From: Alphaproteobacteria bacterium
GTDB taxonomy: Bacteria; Pseudomonadota; Alphaproteobacteria; Bin95
DNA length: 32,336 nt
Assembly: GCA_022826185.1 (NCBI GenBank)
Contig: JAJDVH010000094.1
Coordinates: 1-32,336, forward strand
Direction of reading: 5' to 3'
The notes beneath the pieces were generated by a model that did not search any database, was not told the DNA's origin, and was given only the letters and a program-made list of their open reading frames with translations. Below are positions 7,583-14,416 of the stretch, piece by piece. The first letter of the stretch is position 1, and every line of letters begins with the position of its first letter. Position numbers and translations under genes: made by a program.

Positions 7583-9136
7583 TTGACCGACGAGACCGTC
7601 GAGGCCCTCTACGCGCGGTTCGGCCCGGCCTACCGGTGGCTGGCGACCTTCACCGGCATGACGGCCTCCTTCACCATGGTGCTGACCGGCACGGTGGTGG
7701 CGGTCGCGGTGCCGGACGTGATGGGCGCCTACGGCGTCGGGCAGGACCGGGCGCAGCTGCTGACCACGGGCTTCATCGTCGCCATGACGGCGAGCCAGCT
7801 CCTCAACGCCTGGTTCGTCGCGCGCTTCGGCCAGCGCCACACCTTCCTGATCGTCATCGCGCTCTTCTTCGCCGGCGGCCTGATGGCGGCCCTCGGCCCG
7901 ACGCTGGATTTCATCATCGCCGGGCGCGTCATCCAGGGCTTCGCCTCGGGCGTGGTGCAGCCGCTGGTGATGGTCACGGTCTTCCAGGTCTTCCCGGCCG
8001 ACCGGCGCGGCACGGCCATGGGCATCTACACCATGGCGCTGGCGCTCGCGCTCGGCATCGGCCCGGTGGTGGGCGGCGTCACCATCGACCTGCTCTCCTG
8101 GCGGCATATCTTCATCGTCACGCTCCCCTTCGTCGCCATTTCCTTCTTCCTCGGCATGGTGTTCATGCCGCAGGTGCGCCCGCGCCCGCCCTTCCCGCGT
8201 TTCGACTGGTCGGGCTATGCGCTGCTCTGCACGGCCCTGTTCTGCCTCATGTCCGTGCTCTCGACCGGGCTCCGCCTCGGCTGGACCTCGGACGCGATCC
8301 TCTTCCAGACGGCGCTCGGCGCGGTCTGCGGGGCGCTGTTCCTGGCCTCGCAGATGCGCGCGCATGCCTCCCTGCTGGACCTCTCGCTGCTGCGCAACAG
8401 GGCGTTCGCCTCGGCGGTCGCCATCGCGGTCGTGTTCGGGGCCGGCAATTTCGCCACCAGCTACGCCATCCCCGTGTTCGGCCAGCTTGTGCAGAACCAG
8501 ACCGCGACCGAGGCCGGCCTGCTGCTGCTGCCGGCGAGCCTGCTGGTGGTGGCGATGCTGCCGCTGACAGGCCGCGCCTCGGACATCGCGCCTACCTGGA
8601 TCCCGGTCATGGGCGGGCTGCTCTGCTTCGCCGCGGGCGCGGCGCTGCTCTCGGTTGCGGACGCGAACACGCCCTACTGGTCTCTGGTGTTCTTCGCCGG
8701 CATCAGCCGCTTCGGCATGGCCTGGATCAACCCGGCGCTGATGACCGCGGCGCTGTCCGCCCTGCCGCAGGGCCGGCTCAACCAGGCGGGCGGGGCGATC
8801 AACTTCTTCCGCCAGCTCGGCGGCAGCACCGGCACGGCGCTGATCGTGCTGCTGCTGGAATCGCGCATCCTGGTCTATTCCGAGGCGCTGGCCACCACGC
8901 AGACGCCCGACAACGCCGCCTCGCGGGACCTGCTGGCCGGCCTCGCCCGGCTGCTGGACCCGGCCGGCCTGCCGGAAGCCGAGACCCGGCAGGCGGCGCT
9001 CGACTGGCTCGGCCGGGCCGTGCAGGCGCAGGCGACCGCCTTCAGCTTCCAGGACGGCTTCCTCGCGCTCGCCGCCGTCTTCGTGCTGGCGCTGCTGCCC
9101 GCCTGGGCGCTCGCGCGAGCGGTGCGGGGGCGGTGA
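7583..9136 (+). CDS. MFS multidrug exporter, DHA2 (EmrB/QacA) family
   Basis: A 517-residue polytopic inner-membrane protein, the right length for a 14-helix DHA2 drug:proton antiporter. Recognisable are the N-terminal LTTGFIVAMTASQLLNAWFVARFGQRHTF region, corresponding to family motif A between helices 2 and 3, and ALALGIGPVVGGVTIDLLSWRHIF, motif C and its extension. Sequence homologous to relatives begins at or just after the TTG at 7583, which has no convincing ribosome-binding site; translation may be coupled to the deacetylase gene ending at 7560. No partner membrane-fusion protein gene is adjacent, so it probably acts alone in the inner membrane. The substrate is unknown. Confidence 0.9.
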   Translation: MTDETVEALYARFGPAYRWLATFTGMTASFTMVLTGTVVAVAVPDVMGAYGVGQDRAQLLTTGFIVAMTASQLLNAWFVARFGQRHTFLIVIALFFAGGLMAALGPTLDFIIAGRVIQGFASGVVQPLVMVTVFQVFPADRRGTAMGIYTMALALALGIGPVVGGVTIDLLSWRHIFIVTLPFVAISFFLGMVFMPQVRPRPPFPRFDWSGYALLCTALFCLMSVLSTGLRLGWTSDAILFQTALGAVCGALFLASQMRAHASLLDLSLLRNRAFASAVAIAVVFGAGNFATSYAIPVFGQLVQNQTATEAGLLLLPASLLVVAMLPLTGRASDIAPTWIPVMGGLLCFAAGAALLSVADANTPYWSLVFFAGISRFGMAWINPALMTAALSALPQGRLNQAGGAINFFRQLGGSTGTALIVLLLESRILVYSEALATTQTPDNAASRDLLAGLARLLDPAGLPEAETRQAALDWLGRAVQAQATAFSFQDGFLALAAVFVLALLPAWALARAVRGR

Positions 9137-9167
9137 GCGCGCGGGACGGGGCCCGCTCCACGCGGGA

Positions 9168-9194
9168 TGTCATGGAATGTCATGTTTTGTCATG
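9168..9194 (+). repeat. phased TGTCATG array 2
   Basis: TGTCATG starts at 9168, 9178 and 9188, again a 10-bp period, followed by GTCCGG as in array 1. It lies 31 bases downstream of the MFS stop. It could be the retained 3' end of another copy of the dispersed repeat, since the upstream part is not recognisable here. Confidence 0.7.
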
Positions 9195-9278
9195 GTCCGG
9201 TCGCGCCGCAGGCCTCCAAACCATTGCGCTGTCGTCCTTTTCGTCACCCTCGACGCCCCTTTCGACACCCCGGACCCG

Positions 9279-9441
9279 CCTGCCCCCGCGAAGGCGGGGG
9301 ATCCGGGGTCCATCCCTGATTCGCGCCACCGCCGCAGCCGGTGCAGAGCAGGTCGAACCGCCGGAGCCTGCTCCGGGCCCCGATCCGAAGCTGCCGAGAG
9401 AGCCGAGGCTGGGCCCCGGATCAAGTCCGGGGCGACGGGTG
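9279..9441 (+). repeat. alphaproteobacterial palindrome-bounded intergenic repeat, copy 1
   Basis: The left end is a CCCCCGC...GCGGGGG palindrome followed by ATCCGGGG, and the right end is CCCCGGATCAAGTCCGGGG. Read on the minus strand these give the familiar spurious peptide pieces APDLIRGP and GSPAFAGAGG seen across alphaproteobacterial genomes. The core, including CCCTGATTCGCGCCACCGCC and AGCCGGTG followed by AGAGCAGG, is nearly identical to the inverted core at 14450-14520. Any minus-strand reading frame over 9170-9448 is an artefact of this repeat. Confidence 0.75.
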
Positions 9442-9491
9442 GGAACATGCGGCGCGATTCCGGAAGAGCGGCCCGGAGACCCCCTGCGGCG

Positions 9492-9518
9492 TGTCATGAG
9501 ATGTCATGTTTTGTCATG
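9492..9518 (+). repeat. phased TGTCATG array 3
   Basis: TGTCATG starts at 9492, 9502 and 9512, the same 10-bp period as the other two arrays. It forms the distal end of repeat copy B and overlaps the 3' end of its short minus-strand ORF. Confidence 0.7.
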
Positions 9519-9580
9519 CGCGCCCGGCGCCGCCCCCTCTCCGGCCGCCCCGTCGGGCTCCTGTTGTGTGCGTCCTGCAT
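9494..9580 (-). CDS. short ORF of repeat copy B (28 aa, MTKHDIS end)
   Basis: The ATG at 9580 follows GAAGGAGG at a workable distance on the minus strand. The 28-residue peptide is Arg-rich and ends MTKHDIS, encoded by phased array 3. It parallels the ORF at 207-332, with the same ribosome-binding site and ending but a different middle. Lack of conservation in the middle suggests that the act of translation, or the DNA array, matters more than the peptide. No function is assigned. Confidence 0.3.
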   Translation of the reverse strand: MQDAHNRSPTGRPERGRRRARMTKHDIS

Positions 9581-9799
9581 GCGTTTCCTCCTTCGCGTTT
9601 CGTTCCGTCCACGCTCCCGGCCGCCGGGCCGGGGCGCGGACCCTGTTTCGCGCGTATCGCGCGCCCGCCTGCGCCCGGGCGCGGGCGGGCGTTTCGCGGC
9701 GGCGCGGTTCGCGCGCCTGATTGCCCGCGTGCGACGCGGGCGCAGGACGCACCTCTCCCGTCGGTTCCTCAGGGTTCTTTTTTCGCGCCGGCGCGAAAC

Positions 9800-9840
9800 G
9801 GAAAGGGAGGCGGCCCCGCGCGGACACCGCCTCCCTTTCC
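9800..9840 (-). terminator. 14-bp perfect stem-loop (leader hairpin or terminator)
   Basis: GGAAAGGGAGGCGG at 9800-9813 is the exact reverse complement of 9827-9840, with a 13-base loop. It abuts a perfect 18-bp palindrome at 9781-9798 (TTTCGCGCCGGCGCGAAA). No T-run follows on either strand, so a classical intrinsic terminator is unlikely. Its place just downstream of a minus-strand promoter makes a structured RNA 5' end more plausible. Confidence 0.5.
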
Positions 9841-9846
9841 TAACTC

Positions 9847-9873
9847 ATTGTAGCACACTTATCTGAAACGCAA
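9847..9873 (-). promoter_or_regulatory. extended -10 promoter for repeat copy B
   Basis: On the minus strand, TGCTACAAT is an extended -10 (TGn plus a five-of-six match to TATAAT) and TTGCGT lies 15 bases upstream as a weak -35. Initiation would fall near 9840, so the transcript would begin with the 14-bp hairpin and then enter the repeat leader and short ORF. Confidence 0.5.
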
Positions 9874-10170
9874 GTGCCTGGAGAAGAAATTTTACCGATT
9901 TCCGGAATCGACAGGATGCCATGCCGCTCGACTGCCCCGGCGAGATCGGCTGGCGGGCCTGTGACGGGAGGCTTTGACCGGCGCCCATGCCTTCCGAACC
10001 GTCTGTGCGCGGGAGCGGGAACAACAGGGAGGCCCGGACATTGCCGTCGCGGCTATTAAGTTTTTCGCGGAAAAATTGAATAACGCGCGCCGCTATTAAG
10101 CGAACCGCAACAGGCTGCTCTGCTACGACCGTTATCTCTCCATCCTAGCCGAAGGTACGGAGGTCTCCTG
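9874..10170. other. non-coding transition zone before the AT-rich island
   Basis: No convincing gene or RNA is seen. It holds a 9-bp direct repeat GCTATTAAG at 10052-10060 and 10092-10100, with starts 40 bp apart. A palindrome TTTTTCGCGGAAAAA (10061-10075) lies between the two copies. This could be a protein-binding site or a scar of an integration event. Composition begins to shift from GC-rich toward the AT-richer island. Confidence 0.35.
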
Positions 10171-10590
10171 ATGAGGGGCCTCGGCCGGACGTCGATGCAA
10201 CCGGCGGCGTCCAGACCGTTCAGTCGTGGCGACCGTGGGCGACGGGGCCTGGAACTGTTTCTCGGCGAGCTGGCCACCTTACGCAATCTCGGCCTCGCCA
10301 TCCCCATTCTCGTCTTCGCTGACGCGCAGCTCGACCTGAACGAACTGAAGCAGCGCACATCCCAACCCCCGAACCTCGCCTTGGACTTCCGCGCCGTCGA
10401 CTTCCCGCCGTCGCAAGGGCGCTCAGCCGCGAGGATACCCGCGGTCCGCAACCGCGCCGCGCTCGCATGGGAACTGGAGGCCGCGACCGCTTCACGATCA
10501 TCGCTGCCGATATCGGCCGGCAGGCTTCTGACGGGCGGATTTGACGGCCGCCGAATCAGGCGCAATTCTACCATCACAGCTTTGAGATGA
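10171..10590 (+). CDS. hypothetical protein, doubtful
   Basis: A 139-codon frame beginning with ATG six bases after GGAGGT. The middle (about residues 25-100) has G/C-rich third positions and a plausible globular composition, for example LELFLGELATLRNLGLAIPI, but both ends look unstructured. I recognise no domain. It lies between repeats and the AT-rich island and may be the remains of a gene truncated when the island arrived. Opposing minus-strand frames look less gene-like. Bases 10591-10775 hold nothing recognisable beyond AT-rich sequence in which the promoter of the next gene must lie. Confidence 0.3.
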   Translation: MRGLGRTSMQPAASRPFSRGDRGRRGLELFLGELATLRNLGLAIPILVFADAQLDLNELKQRTSQPPNLALDFRAVDFPPSQGRSAARIPAVRNRAALAWELEAATASRSSLPISAGRLLTGGFDGRRIRRNSTITALR

Positions 10591-10775
10591 AACCGAGACA
10601 GGCGATACCGGACTGCTGCGCTAAGCCGGGCAAGGGCAGGATACCGCCAAAATACGGAGTACACTGACGACATGTATCCAACATCCACTCGAAATCCACA
10701 CTCTCCCTTCACCTAGTTGCTAAAGAATGTCATTGACTTTCGTCACTGTCTGTTGACCCGTAGGATTTACGCCGA

Positions 10776-12104
10776 ATGATTGATTACAAACTCTCGTCGC
10801 TTAATGAGGCAGTAAATGCCTTAGAAAACCCTGACTCCCTATCAATACTAAATATTGACGAAGATCTGCTCAACTCGCCTTCTACAACATTAGAGTATCT
10901 AGACCGATGCCGCTCGTGGATGCTACTTCGAAGTATTGCTAGAACAATTCCCGACCTTCTCAGGCAACCAGATAGCATTGCCCTAGTCGGCTTCCTTGGA
11001 CACTTTAGCTCCGGTAAGTCTAGCCTAATTAATGCCATATTAGGGGTCTCAAATGCGGAAAATCCAGGTTATAAACGAGAAGTTGGCTTGCATCCTACGG
11101 ATACTGCCATTACGATCATAACACATCGCGATCACGCTCAATTGGTAAAGAAATCTGCATACACTGCCATTGATATGGTTGATGTAATACACGGCCCTGC
11201 TCTAAATTTCCTTGAACATGCCGCGCTTGTAGATACCCCTGGACTTGGAAACGAGGTCGCAGAGCATGAGGCTGTGACCCGATTTCTGCATCTTTGTCAC
11301 GTTCTCGTAATCACGATTGATGGCCGACGACCATTTGCAGACAAAGATAAAGATTTTGATTTACTTAATACTGCGTTCAACAAGCTCGCGGGTGTCCCGA
11401 AGGTTTTGGCAATAACTAGCGCCGAGGAATTTCTGACTTCTCGCAAGGGAGATTTTTCCACAGACTGGCAACCGGCTTTGGCAGACGCATTCTGGAATGA
11501 AGCTGTGGAGAGGTTGCGGCGTGATTCTAGGTTTCGAAACCATATCGATAGGCTACAAACCGCCCCTAGGTTCTTTGTTGACTCTAAAGAAGGCTTTGGA
11601 GTGGATCGGGTAAAAAGTGAACTAACACCCATTGTGACCGACGACACCCAACGATTGCGAATAAGGCAAGCTCAAGGCGAGTATGTTTTATCTACTGCTG
11701 CCGATGCGTTAGACATTTTACTTGGATATATAAATTCTCGCAGTAAAAATTTGAACCGGTTGTTGCGAGAGGCTCAGAGTCGCGCTGATGGAACTGTTAC
11801 TGCGGTGGAGCAACTTCTTGAATCTCTCGCATCCTCTTTGGCACTAGAAAAACGAAAATTACTAGAATCCCGTCAACGTACGCCGAGCAATATATTCGCA
11901 GTTGAAGATATTATTACGCCACAGGCGGTCAGTGCTAACCAAGGGGCAGCGTTATATAAGCTAGAAGGAGAAATAAAAAAACGGTGCAGCAAGAGTTGCA
12001 ATGGGCGCGAGGCCGAACTTGGCAGAGTGTCCATAAGCACTCCAAAGCTAGGCTACGGAGATGGTTTCGAGCAACGAAAGGCTTACACCTTGGCGCAACA
12101 TTGA
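10776..12104 (+). CDS. dynamin-like GTPase, N-terminal GTPase part (zero frame)
   Basis: A 442-residue zero-frame product. GTPase motifs are G1 GHFSSGKSS (75-83), G2 region PTDTAIT (107-113) and G3 DTPG (153-156). The usual [NT]KxD G4 is replaced by something like ITSAEEF (213-219), which is often variable in bacterial dynamin-like proteins. A helical segment follows to about residue 402. The last 40 residues, after the A-run at 11975-11981, look random and end at 12104, whereas the -1 frame continues as a long open frame. The gene is much richer in A/T and in codons such as ATA, TTA and AGA than its neighbours, a sign of horizontal acquisition. Such proteins bind and remodel membranes on GTP hydrolysis. 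Confidence 0.85.
   Translation: MIDYKLSSLNEAVNALENPDSLSILNIDEDLLNSPSTTLEYLDRCRSWMLLRSIARTIPDLLRQPDSIALVGFLGHFSSGKSSLINAILGVSNAENPGYKREVGLHPTDTAITIITHRDHAQLVKKSAYTAIDMVDVIHGPALNFLEHAALVDTPGLGNEVAEHEAVTRFLHLCHVLVITIDGRRPFADKDKDFDLLNTAFNKLAGVPKVLAITSAEEFLTSRKGDFSTDWQPALADAFWNEAVERLRRDSRFRNHIDRLQTAPRFFVDSKEGFGVDRVKSELTPIVTDDTQRLRIRQAQGEYVLSTAADALDILLGYINSRSKNLNRLLREAQSRADGTVTAVEQLLESLASSLALEKRKLLESRQRTPSNIFAVEDIITPQAVSANQGAALYKLEGEIKKRCSKSCNGREAELGRVSISTPKLGYGDGFEQRKAYTLAQH
11965..12000 (+). promoter_or_regulatory. candidate programmed -1 frameshift site
   Basis: Three elements sit together at the frame junction. AAGGAG, a Shine-Dalgarno-like sequence, is at 11965-11970. A AAA AAA is at 11975-11981 in exactly the zero-frame register of a canonical X XXY YYZ slippery heptamer. 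A small hairpin TGCAGC-AAGA-GTTGCA (one G-T pair) is at 11985-12000. A -1 slip changes codons from AAA AAA CGG to AAA AAA ACG and joins residue 402 to the downstream frame. The same AAGGAG could alternatively serve re-initiation at GTG 11984, although 13 bases is long. Confidence 0.6.
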
Positions 12105-13420
12105 GTCCGAAATTTAGCGTGGATGAGCATAAGCAGGAGCTAATTAGTACTTCTACGAAGTGTGCACGAGCAGTCCTTCGCATCGTAGACCAGCAGTTGG
12201 CCAATGTAATCGCTAACGCTCAACAGCATATACGAACTCGGTCCGAGGCTTGGGAAATAGGGTCTAGGCAGCATGCCATCGAGTCTGCGCTGGAGCTATT
12301 CGAGCGCGTACACGACGACGGCATTAAGTCCTTCTACGCCTACATTTCGGCACCGGCGTCGAGTGATTTGCTACGTGAGCATGGATTTGTGGGATTTGAT
12401 GAATCTGGTGATCAGGCGGTGCGTACAGAGTCAGTGAACGCCTTGCGGTGTTCGGCGGTGGTGGCGGTTCATCAGATGGCTGAAAAGTGTAAGCAGCAGC
12501 TCAGGCAGCTTGAAAAGGGAGAGCCGAGGGAGCCCGGTAGGGTTGAAAGAGATGAGGCTCGACCAGTTGACGGTACGGATACAGATGCGGATATGGATGA
12601 TCAACATTTTGAGTACTTGGAGGCTTATATTGTCGATAGCTGTCAGAGTAAGCTAGACACACTTGTCGCGGGGTTGTCGAAATATATCGAGGAATATGAA
12701 GAGGAAGTTAGCGCCGAGCAGGAGCGGTTTGCAATGCTGAAACATCGTATTTGGAAGGCACGAGCGGCTTTTGCTGGCCGGATTTTTTTGGTCGGCGGCG
12801 TGCTTGTGCTGTTGGGAGGGATATTGAGTCAGGCTGCACCGCAGTACTTTGGAGAGTTGTTGGGGGTGTTTTCTCAGGATCTTTTGGATAAAATCTTGGT
12901 AGGCGCGGCCTCAACGGTTATGGTGTTGTTGATGGCGTATATAGTGACTGGGAGTCGAAACAGAAATGTACGGCGAGCCTTGCGACCTATTTTATTCGAA
13001 AGATTGAAGTCGTATTCGAAGCGAAAGAGCTCAGCAGATGCACTTAGAGCGAGTTTTGAAGAATGTTATGATAAGGTGATTGACGACGTGAAGAGCCAGC
13101 CTCTGGAGTTGGACAAGGCGGTCGCGCGAGGAGTCGTGCGATGGTTAACGAAGCACGCGCAGTCGTATCAGAAAAAGATGCGAGAACTTGAGGCGTTGCG
13201 AGAACTCATTAGAGCACGCTCAGGAGTGATTGACGAATATATAAATGTGGTTAATGAACGACTGGATGAGATACCTAAACAATTACAGGATGCTTCGGAC
13301 AATATAAAGAAGGGTGCTATTGAAGAACACTTGGGGAGGATTCGGACTGCGGCAGAGGCTGTGGAGCGAGTTAGAGTACAGGTTCAGATTGCAGCGGATA
13401 TTGCGATGCCGGTTAGGTGA
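11984..13420 (+). CDS. dynamin-like GTPase, C-terminal membrane and stalk part (-1 frame)
   Basis: A 478-codon frame, open from just after a stop at 11957, so the junction must lie between 11957 and 12104. It begins with helical sequence and has an acidic low-complexity linker (about 178-206). Two adjacent hydrophobic segments follow at about 267-284 and 304-323, then a long coiled-coil tail (about 390-460). A GTPase head followed by helices, a paired membrane insertion and a coiled coil is the layout of BDLP/mitofusin/FZL-type dynamins. Joined by a -1 shift the whole protein is 881 residues. On its own this half has no GTPase domain. Codon usage is as AT-rich as the first half, so both belong to one acquired gene. 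Confidence 0.8.
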   Translation: MQQELQWARGRTWQSVHKHSKARLRRWFRATKGLHLGATLSPKFSVDEHKQELISTSTKCARAVLRIVDQQLANVIANAQQHIRTRSEAWEIGSRQHAIESALELFERVHDDGIKSFYAYISAPASSDLLREHGFVGFDESGDQAVRTESVNALRCSAVVAVHQMAEKCKQQLRQLEKGEPREPGRVERDEARPVDGTDTDADMDDQHFEYLEAYIVDSCQSKLDTLVAGLSKYIEEYEEEVSAEQERFAMLKHRIWKARAAFAGRIFLVGGVLVLLGGILSQAAPQYFGELLGVFSQDLLDKILVGAASTVMVLLMAYIVTGSRNRNVRRALRPILFERLKSYSKRKSSADALRASFEECYDKVIDDVKSQPLELDKAVARGVVRWLTKHAQSYQKKMRELEALRELIRARSGVIDEYINVVNERLDEIPKQLQDASDNIKKGAIEEHLGRIRTAAEAVERVRVQVQIAADIAMPVR

Positions 13421-13656
13421 AGTCGGAGACCGGGATGTGTGGTGGCAAATTCCCGCACGACAAATTGGACATCTATGCAAGCTGTGGGCAACGGGGGGGG
13501 GGGGTGAGTTTCGGACGCTTGTAAAAAGGCGGAAAGCTTACGGATGCTCCTGCTCGGCGAGACTGGTCCCTGGCAGGCTTTTCCGGCAAGTGGGAGAGGG
13601 TCTTTCGGCGGTGATGGGCGCGGGTTTCAATCGACGATCGGTGATGATCGGTAGCG
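13421..13656. other. non-coding stretch with a 12-G homopolymer
   Basis: No gene is seen. A run of twelve G residues occupies 13493-13504. The composition moves back from the AT-rich island to GC-rich flank across this stretch. The run is not inside a supported gene, so phase variation is not indicated, but its length call may be unreliable. Confidence 0.5.
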
Positions 13657-13739
13657 TTACGCAAAAGCTGCGCCGGCCCTCGTAGCCCGCGGATACAGCC
13701 GATAGCGCCCCGGCGCGACGCCCGCCGGCGGCGCTGGAC
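13657..13739 (-). pseudogene. diverged duplicate of the methyltransferase C-terminus
   Basis: The minus strand reads PAGVAPGRYRLYPRAT before stopping at 13657, matching PEGVAPGRYRLYRRA at the end of the intact methyltransferase. The nucleotide match is imperfect, so this is an old paralogous remnant or the displaced original end of the gene, not a fresh target-site duplication. Confidence 0.55.
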
Positions 13740-13835
13740 TCATGGGAGCACGCTGGTCATGCACACCTCGAATTTCAGCGCCACCTCGCGGTAGCTCATG
13801 CTCCGCTCCAGCACCGCCGCCACCGGCCCCGTCAA
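13740..13835 (-). pseudogene. IS630-type transposase helix-turn-helix fragment
   Basis: Immediately after the methyltransferase stop, the minus strand reads VAAVLERSMSYREVALKFEV followed by CMTSVLP and a stop at 13740-13742. This resembles the N-terminal helix-turn-helix of IS630-family transposases (pattern: VxxVxxGxSxRxAAxxFxVSxxSV). The catalytic DDE part is absent. It lies between the methyltransferase and the duplicated copy of its 3' end. Confidence 0.5.
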
Positions 13836-14327
13836 TCAGCTCCCCACCGCCCGCCTGTAGAGCCGGTATCGTCCCGGCGCCACCCCCTCCGGCAGCGGTT
13901 CCTCCGTCCAGCCGGGGAGCGGCATGGGCTGGTCGCTGGCGAGGATGGCGCCGGGGGTTGTCAGGCGGGGGAGGAGGGGGGCGAGCGCCCTTGCCAGCGC
14001 CAGCGAGGCCTGCTTGTCGCCGGTGCCGATGTCTGCATGGACGAGGGCCGCGGGGGCCGGCAGCTGCACATGGGGCAGGGTGTCGAGGAAGTCGCCGGTG
14101 ATGAGGCGGTCTTCGGGCGGCGTGCAGTCGGGGTGGGCGGCGGGCCGGCGCTCGAACACGAAGATGTCGCGGCCGGGCAGGCGGGCGCGGAGATGGTCGT
14201 AGGTGCGCCCGTTGCCGAGGCCGAGCTCCAGCACCGGGCCGGGCACGCCCGCGACCAGCGCCGCCGCCCGGTCCAGGCAGGCGCGCTGGGCCAGCAAGCG
14301 GCGGATGGCGCTGTCGAGCCGGGTCAT
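13836..14327 (-). CDS. small class I SAM-dependent methyltransferase
   Basis: A 163-residue protein with SAM-binding motif I VLELGLGNGRTYDHL (about residues 32-46), an acidic motif region around RDIFVFERR, then HADIGTGDK and ILASDQPMPLPGW. This matches the short alphaproteobacterial methyltransferase family (Pfam Methyltransf_17 type), whose substrate is unknown. Members usually end in GVAPGRYxLYRR, as here. The last residues may have been supplied by inserted transposase DNA, since a second copy of the ending lies downstream. The start at 14327 has a weak ribosome-binding site but matches the conserved MxRLDSxIRRLLAQRACL opening. Confidence 0.85.
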   Translation of the reverse strand: MTRLDSAIRRLLAQRACLDRAAALVAGVPGPVLELGLGNGRTYDHLRARLPGRDIFVFERRPAAHPDCTPPEDRLITGDFLDTLPHVQLPAPAALVHADIGTGDKQASLALARALAPLLPRLTTPGAILASDQPMPLPGWTEEPLPEGVAPGRYRLYRRAVGS

Positions 14328-14416
14328 GCCGGGGCGTCCGGGGACGTGCGGACACGCCCCCCTCCCGCGCGGCCCGGCAACGCCGCGCTCCGCGCCTCGC
14401 CTGCTCCCGCGGCCCT

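Larger units (their letters stand above)
9492..9775 (-). repeat. dispersed repeat, copy B (inverted relative to copy A)
   Basis: Read on the minus strand it has the same order of blocks as copy A: GAGAGGTGCGT, GCAATCAGG followed by GCGCGAACCGCGCC, an AAACAGGG block, GAAGGAGG, a short ORF and the phased array. The intervening GC-rich segments differ in length and sequence. Unlike copy A, its upstream side retains a clear promoter (9847-9873) and a strong leader hairpin (9800-9840). Confidence 0.6.

Noticed and set aside
9170-9448. Minus-strand frame with APDLIRGP and GSPAFAGAGG pieces, ending MTKHDIP
   Set aside because: These peptides are the known translation artefact of alphaproteobacterial palindromic repeats plus the phased TGTCATG array, not a conserved protein.
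9777-9840. Rho-independent terminator reading of the hairpins with the T-run at 9777-9782
   Set aside because: The T-run precedes the stems on the plus strand and becomes an A-run on the minus strand, so neither orientation gives stem followed by T-run.
10056-10712. 218-codon minus-strand frame before the dynamin island
   Set aside because: No start with a ribosome-binding site, no recognisable domain, and the composition is Arg/Ser-rich as in antisense frames.
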